Position numbers and translations under genes: made by a program. A stretch of DNA of 11,193 bases. Origin: Acidobacteriota bacterium. GTDB lineage: Bacteria > Acidobacteriota > Vicinamibacteria > Vicinamibacterales > JAKQTR01. The stretch is taken from the NCBI GenBank assembly GCA_026393735.1, contig JAPKZP010000589.1:1-11193 (forward strand), written 5' to 3'. The notes beneath the pieces were generated by a model. That model worked only from the letters and a program-made list of their open reading frames with translations, was not told where the DNA came from and did no database searches. Every line of letters starts with the position of its first letter. Position 1 is the stretch's first letter. Of this stretch, positions 6,540-11,193 are shown piece after piece.

Positions 6540-7351
6540 AGCCGGCCTTCCAGCCCCTGCACCTGCAGCAGGGGTGCAGCGGGCGCCAACTCTGCCACCG
6601 GATTCAGCCGGGTGTCGAGCAGATGACCGGGGACGACGTGGCCGAGCGCGCGCAGCATCGAGGACTTCACGCCGGCATGCTCGCGCTCCAGGTCGAAGAT
6701 CAGCCGCTTCACGCGCTGACGCTGCAGGGCGAGGTCCCCGCACGAGGGGCAGCAACATCCGACAATCGGAAACCCGCACGCCTTGGCGTACGCGCGCGTC
6801 TCGTCCTCGCTCACGAGGACGAGCGGCCGGATGACCACGTGATGCCCATTGTCCGACACGAGCCTGGCCGGCATGGCTTTTAGCGTCCCGGCGAAGAAGA
6901 GATTGAGGAGTAGCGTCTCGATGAAGTCATCGCTGTGGTGCCCCAGGGCGATCTTGGTGGCGCCCACCTGCTTCGCCAGGCGATAGAGCACGCCGCGCCG
7001 GAATCGCGCGCAGAGCGAGCAGGGCGTGTCCGCCGGGTCGAGCAGATCATCCATGACGCTGCCGATGGACGTGTGCTCGACGCGGTGCTCCCATCCGCGC
7101 GCCTCGCACGCCTCCTTGATGAGGCCGTGCTGAAAGTCCTCGTAGCCGGAGTCGACGGTGATGGCGACCAGGCTGAAGTCGATGGGCGCCCGTCGCCGCA
7201 GTACGTCGAGTATCTGCAGCAGCGCCCAGCTGTCCTTCCCGCCCGACAGGCCGACCATGACGCGGTCGCCATTCTCGATCAGGTTGTGCTGCGTGATGGC
7301 GCGGGTCGCTTTGCGGGCAATGCGCGCCTCGAGGGTGCTTCGGTACGCCAT
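6536..7351 (-). CDS. ttcA: TtcA-like tRNA 2-thiocytidine (C32) synthetase
   Basis: This 271-residue PP-loop ATPase activates a tRNA cytidine by adenylation and inserts sulfur with help of an Fe-S cluster. The PP-loop SGGKDS is at 36-41. The family CxxC is CSLC (111-114), followed by ARFRRGVLYRLAK and ATKIALGHHSDDFIETLLLN (131-150). The downstream cysteine region reads GCCCPSCGDLALQRQ (198-212), and the C-terminal VVPGHLLDTRLN (239-250) matches the TtcA ending. In E. coli TtcA the cluster uses the two CxxC cysteines and one downstream Cys; here four downstream cysteines (199-201 and 204) are available. ATG 7351 is chosen because it gives a normal N terminus; GTG 7393, four bases past the upstream stop, would add 14 unconserved residues and is possible if translation is coupled. 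It overlaps dtd by four bases. Genome context fits tRNA maintenance. Confidence 0.9.
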   Translation of the reverse strand: MAYRSTLEARIARKATRAITQHNLIENGDRVMVGLSGGKDSWALLQILDVLRRRAPIDFSLVAITVDSGYEDFQHGLIKEACEARGWEHRVEHTSIGSVMDDLLDPADTPCSLCARFRRGVLYRLAKQVGATKIALGHHSDDFIETLLLNLFFAGTLKAMPARLVSDNGHHVVIRPLVLVSEDETRAYAKACGFPIVGCCCPSCGDLALQRQRVKRLIFDLEREHAGVKSSMLRALGHVVPGHLLDTRLNPVAELAPAAPLLQVQGLEGRL

Positions 7352-7397
7352 GGGATACAGGCAGTTTACTGTACGGACGCCCTCCGAACGCACGCCC

Positions 7398-8438
7398 CTA
7401 CGCGTGCAGCAGCGTGTTGATCGCGGCCGCCCACGTCATCGTGGCGGCTCGCGCGCGGGCAGCGGTCCCCATCCGCTCCGCCAGGGCCTGGTCGCCGGCC
7501 AGCGTCGCGAGCGCCGTCGCCAGCGACGCCGGTGTCGGATCGCACACCAGCCCGGTCCGGCCGGCCTCGACGAGTTCGGCGGGCCCACCGCTGTCGCGGC
7601 AGGTGACCACGGGCTTGGCCGACGCGAATGCTTCGACCGTGACGAGGCCGTAGTCCTCTTCGTAGGCGGGAAACACCACCGCTCGGCACGCCGCCAGTTG
7701 AGGCACCAGGGCAGGCGTCTCGAGGCGGCCGACGAGCGTGACCCGGCCGGCGAGGCCCAGATCGTTGATGAGCCCGCGCAGGGTTGTCTCCTGTTCACCG
7801 TCTCCGGCGATCGTGCAGCGAACTCCCTGCGCGGCGGGCTCGGCAAGCGCCCGGACCAGAAGGTCGAGCCGTTTGAGCGGTGTCAGCCGCGACACCGCCA
7901 GGAATTCCGGGCCGTAGCCGTCGCAGCGGTACGGCCGTTGCGGCGCCGGCGGATACAGCACCTCGGACGGGATGTTGCCCATGCGCCGCAGGCGATCCCG
8001 GATCGTCGCCGATTGCGCGAAGACCCGCCGCACGCGCCGCGTGAGGAGGTACCCGTCCACGGCATGCACGATCCGCCGCCGCACGCGTTCCTGAATGCGC
8101 CGTCGCCTTGACAGGGTCGGGTGGAAGCGGTCCCAGAGATCGTAGAACTCGCGCAGCCGGTGGTTGAGCCACACGACATGGCGCTCATGGCGCACAGCGT
8201 AACTGGGATAGCGCAGGGAGATCACGCGATCGATCCGGCCGCCGTCGAAGGCGACCTCGACGTCGGTCAGCCAGGTTGCCAGGTAGCTGGACGCGATCCG
8301 ATCGAACCGGTTTTGAGGCGTGAGCACGAGCCCGGCCTCGTGCCCGGCCTCGTGGAGGGCTTCGACCAACGACCGCGCAATGACGAGGTGGCCGCCTTCG
8401 GAGAGAGGCGGGCTCGACGTCACGACAGCAACTCTCAT
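7398..8438 (-). CDS. GT4-family (GT-B fold) glycosyltransferase
   Basis: This 346-residue cytoplasmic or peripheral-membrane enzyme should transfer a sugar from a nucleotide-sugar to a lipid- or polymer-linked acceptor. The N-terminal domain starts MRVAVVTSSPPLSEGGHLVI with the GT-B glycine-rich loop. The stretch 105-140 is very basic, often an acceptor or membrane-facing surface. The donor domain shows FLAVSRLTPLKRLDLLVRAL (179-198), IAGDGE (210-215) and the GT4 EX7E motif E261-E269 in EEDYGLVTVEAFASAKPVV, then GGPAELV. The start ATG 8438 sits 25 bases after the upstream stop with only a weak GGACAGG ahead. A longer frame reaching to 8741 lies over the upstream gene and lacks family similarity, so it is rejected. 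With its neighbours it looks like part of a surface glycan cluster; donor and acceptor are unknown. Confidence 0.9.
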   Translation of the reverse strand: MRVAVVTSSPPLSEGGHLVIARSLVEALHEAGHEAGLVLTPQNRFDRIASSYLATWLTDVEVAFDGGRIDRVISLRYPSYAVRHERHVVWLNHRLREFYDLWDRFHPTLSRRRRIQERVRRRIVHAVDGYLLTRRVRRVFAQSATIRDRLRRMGNIPSEVLYPPAPQRPYRCDGYGPEFLAVSRLTPLKRLDLLVRALAEPAAQGVRCTIAGDGEQETTLRGLINDLGLAGRVTLVGRLETPALVPQLAACRAVVFPAYEEDYGLVTVEAFASAKPVVTCRDSGGPAELVEAGRTGLVCDPTPASLATALATLAGDQALAERMGTAARARAATMTWAAAINTLLHA

Positions 8439-8463
8439 GGATGCCTGTCCGCCCGGCGCCCGG

Positions 8464-10271
8464 CTACGGTCGAAGCTCGGGCGTGACCTGCACACCGAGG
8501 AAACGGATGTCGCCGGACCCCGGCATTGTGAAGTAGGGAACGAAACCGCCGGTGCTGCGGATCGAGAGCTTCCAGACCCGCGTGCCGTTGTACGGAAATC
8601 CCTCGTCGAGCGGCACCGAGACGCGAGCCGTCGCGTGGGGCGCCAGATCGACACGCTGGCTGCTCCACCCAAGGGACACGGTGACGGTCGTGGCGGCTTC
8701 CCCGGACGCGAAGTCCAGTTCGAGTGCCGATGCGGGCTCAACCGTCTTCACCAGGATGTCCGCTCTGGACTGCCCTCTCACCCAGAACGACAGCCCTTCC
8801 CGCCCGTACGCATTGTCGTCGAGGAAGTAGATCTGGAACCGGCGGCTCTGGCCGAACCAGATGCGGGCGCGATTCCCCTGCGTGTTGATCGGCAGGTCAT
8901 TGACGAGCGTCAGCTCCACGGGCAGCCACCGGACCAGCCCCTGCTTCGTGTGCTCGGCCGGATTGAACGACGCGAAGAACGGGTTGAAGGTGATCTGGGC
9001 GCAGAACAGCGTCCCGACGATCCACGGCACCAGTGCCAGCGCGACCGACTCTATCGGAGGCAGGAGGAACAGGAGCGCGCCGTATGTGTTCATGAAGTAG
9101 CGGTTGCCGAGGACACCGCCGCCGCCGAAGTAATTGTACGGAATCCAGACGACAAGCAGCAGGATCTCGGCGACCACCGCGCCGAACACGAGCCATTGCC
9201 AGGGCCGCCGCGAACGGCGCGCCAGGAGAAAGGCGATCGCCGCGAAGAGCCCCGGGAAGAAATACGGCAGCAGCCCGGAGTTCCGCCCGATCACGAAGTA
9301 CGCCAGGTTGTGGCTGAAGACGCGCCCGAAGACCCCCACTGCACCTGCTGGTTCTCGAACGGATAGGGCCCGTAGAAGGTCCGGCGCTCGCCACCCTGGA
9401 AGTTCCAGTCACCGGTCACCGCCAGGTTTCCCGCGACCAGCACGCCGCCGACGACCGCGAAGATCGCGCCCGCCGCCACCATGCGGCGCCAGTGCCTCCG
9501 AGCCACGAGCCAGGCGAGCATCGGAAGGATCAGCAGCAGGTTGGACGGTTTCGAGAAGGTCGCTACACCCAGCAGGATGGCGGCGGCCAGATCGGACCTC
9601 CCCGAGAACAGCCACCGGCTTCCCGGGAACGGCTGCTCGGGGGACGCGACCTCCTTGTAGAGCCAGCAGAAGTAGCCCAGGACGACGAGGCAGAGGTTGA
9701 AGAGCTCCGGCGTCATCCAGGCGTAGTACGCCGGGGCCACGGACGCCATGAAGAAGCCGGACGCGAGGATGAGCGAGACCAGCGGCGACGATCGGGCGTT
9801 CAGGAACGTGTATGCCGCGAACAGCATCACGCCCAGCAGCATCGCGTGGAAGACGAAGAACCCATTGGTGCCGAACACGGCCACGAACGGCGCCGCGAAC
9901 AACGGGTAGATGTACGACTTCCCGAAATACAGCCGTCCCGCATCCGAGTCAACCGTCGAGTCGAGATGAATGAAGGGCGGCCGGCCGTCGACCCGCATGT
10001 CGAGCGATCGGCCCTTCTTCAGGAACACTCCGGAAGGCCCCGCAGAGAATTCCCGCCAGACGCGCGCCAGGTCGTCGCGGCGGTATGCGAGGTCGCCGTC
10101 GTCGGCGAGGCTGTGCCCCATCATGTAGTAGGTGGCCTCGTCGCTCTGGATCCCGAACGCCGTGCGCGACACATCCACCGACAGCGCAAAGCCTCCGTAG
10201 ATGCAGAAGACGAGGAGCGCGGCCACCAGCCCAGGCACCGGGTCGCGACGATCCGCGTGCGCGAGCGTCAC
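8464..10271 (-). pseudogene. GT-C type membrane glycosyltransferase-like protein (GT39/ArnT-like), frameshifted
   Basis: Two frames join to one protein of about 602 residues if one G is added to the G5 run at 9333-9337. The first part (GTG 10271, about 311 residues) has a first membrane helix (12-31), then an Asp-Glu pair (D44-E45 in QSDEATYYMMGHSL) in the first periplasmic loop, the usual place of the GT-C catalytic acid, and several more helices. The second part resumes at VFGRVFSHNLAYFVIGRNSG, has further helices, a loop GGGGVLGNRYF, and ends in a roughly 150-residue soluble beta-rich domain, probably periplasmic. Such enzymes use polyprenyl-phosphate sugars to modify lipids, proteins or glycans; this substrate is unknown. 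GTG 10271 is supported by GGAGG six bases upstream and a GTGA overlap with the preceding gene. The break may be real, a sequencing slip, or hide a short deletion. Confidence 0.75.
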
Positions 10272-11193
10272 GCCGGGCCTCCGGTTCCGGACTCGAGAAA
10301 CGACAGGTCCTGCTCCAGGATGCCCTTCCGGTGCGTGGGCCTCGACACGCGGTGCAGGATGCCGTACAGGCGCTCCATCTTCCGCACGAACGCCGCGATG
10401 TCGTACTGGCGCGCGGTCACGCGGGCACGGGCGGAGAGGGCCGCGCGGGCGTCAGGGTCGTCGAGGAGCGCGATAATCTGATCGGCCAGCGCGCGGGCGT
10501 TCCGCTTGGGAACGATGCGCGCGTCGCGCCCGTCCTGCATGATGTCGAGCAGGCCGTCGGCATCGGTGGCCACGATCGCCTTACCGGCGGCGAGCGCTTC
10601 GAACCCGGTGAGCGGCGTGCCCTCCCACAGGGACGGAAACACGCTCAGGTCGAACGCCGACAGCACGGCGGCGACGTCCTTGGCAAACCCCGCGAACACG
10701 AATCGATCGCCGAGGTTCAGCCGGCGCGCCTGGGCTTCCAGGGCGGGCCGCAGCGGACCCTCGCCGACGACGAAGAACCGCGCATGCGGCCGCGCATCGA
10801 GGACCTGACGCGCCGCCTCGACGAGGAACTCGTTCCCCTTCGAGTCGTGCAGCCGTGTCACGGTGCCGATCGCGAAATCGCCGGGCAACAGGCCCAGGTC
10901 GGCACGCGCCACGGCGATCTCGCCGGCCGTGCGCGGCCGGCTGAATTCCTCGAGCGGGGCGCCGAGGTAGACGACTTTGACCTTGCAGGCCGGCACCAGG
11001 CGGGCGTTCGTCACGAACTCCGCCGTGCTCTGCGACACCGCGATCGCAATGTCGGTGAACGGCTCCAGCGTCTTGTCGGCCACTTTCTGGAACCACGGCG
11101 TGTCGGTCAGGTTCGCATGCTCGTGCAGCACCGTGGGGATCCGCCGCATGGCTCCCGCCGCCCGGCCGAACGTCGTCGCCCCGTAGCCGTGCA
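10268..11193 (-). CDS. GT4-family glycosyltransferase, N terminus outside window
   Basis: At least 308 codons are open from the right edge. An internal ATG exists at 11149, but the frame continues upstream as HGYGATTFGRAAGAM, the typical inner strand of a GT-B N-terminal domain, so the true start is beyond the window. Seen are IPTVLHEHAN, VSQSTAEFV, VVYLGAP, FAIGTVTRLHDSKGNEFLV (family R/K-containing donor-domain opening), FFVVGEGPLR, and the EX7E region LWEGTPLTGFEALAAGKAIV with its two glutamates. These are the hallmarks of GT4 enzymes using nucleotide-sugars in cell-surface glycan synthesis. It overlaps the downstream membrane glycosyltransferase by GTGA (10268-10271). Acceptor and sugar cannot be read from the sequence. 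The family call is firm. Confidence 0.9.
   Translation of the reverse strand, partial: HGYGATTFGRAAGAMRRIPTVLHEHANLTDTPWFQKVADKTLEPFTDIAIAVSQSTAEFVTNARLVPACKVKVVYLGAPLEEFSRPRTAGEIAVARADLGLLPGDFAIGTVTRLHDSKGNEFLVEAARQVLDARPHARFFVVGEGPLRPALEAQARRLNLGDRFVFAGFAKDVAAVLSAFDLSVFPSLWEGTPLTGFEALAAGKAIVATDADGLLDIMQDGRDARIVPKRNARALADQIIALLDDPDARAALSARARVTARQYDIAAFVRKMERLYGILHRVSRPTHRKGILEQDLSFLESGTGGPA
10278..10282 (-). promoter_or_regulatory. Shine-Dalgarno GGAGG for the membrane glycosyltransferase
   Basis: A perfect GGAGG lies six bases before GTG 10271, inside the last codons of the upstream GT4 gene. It fixes the GTG start and supports coupled translation of the two glycan genes. Confidence 0.7.

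Noticed and set aside
6554..6579. Two mutually exclusive stems (CCCCTG/CAGGGG and CTGCACC/GGTGCAG) near the 3' end of ttcA, just before dtd
   Set aside because: They lie inside coding sequence for an Ala/Pro/Leu-rich tail and the arms are easily explained by codon repetition; no independent sign of a regulatory role.

Overview
The window is GC-rich (well over 60% by eye) and densely packed. It uses many GTG starts and short GTGA overlaps between genes, as expected for a high-GC chromosome with ordinary housekeeping content. The gene mix and the style of the DapF and DASS proteins remind me of Acidobacteriota (Vicinamibacteria-like), but this is an impression from protein flavour, not a database result. 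I see no mobile elements, CRISPR arrays, tRNA or rRNA genes.

Layout, left to right. (1) Minus strand, 1-1180: a SIRT5-type sirtuin runs into a radC cut off by the window edge, through a 4-base GTGA overlap. (2) 1181-1449: a 269-base gap with a 14-bp palindrome and nothing else convincing. (3) Minus strand, 1450-4386: a three-gene unit of SAM methyltransferase, then a DapF-like epimerase, then a DASS/SLC13 anion transporter. The DapF-like protein has serine at both positions where the family has its catalytic cysteines. The transporter is broken by an internal deletion plus frameshift. (4) 4387-4449: a compact divergent promoter region with a candidate sigma70-type promoter, a 6-bp hairpin and a 13-codon leader ORF. 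(5) Plus strand, 4450-6075: FAD-dependent glycerol-3-phosphate dehydrogenase, the only convincing plus-strand gene. (6) Minus strand, 6090-11193, converging on it: a GT4 glycosyltransferase (5' end outside the window), a GT-C type membrane glycosyltransferase-like protein with a frameshift, a second GT4 glycosyltransferase, TtcA-type tRNA thiolase, and D-aminoacyl-tRNA deacylase.

The right-hand cluster looks like the distal part of a surface polysaccharide or glycoconjugate locus that runs into two tRNA maintenance genes. The middle unit joins an unassigned methyltransferase to lysine/peptidoglycan precursor metabolism. I do not see a new defence or mobile system. The points most worth a second look are the double-Ser DapF, the two broken reading frames (which raise the question of assembly error), and the leader architecture between the methyltransferase and glpD.
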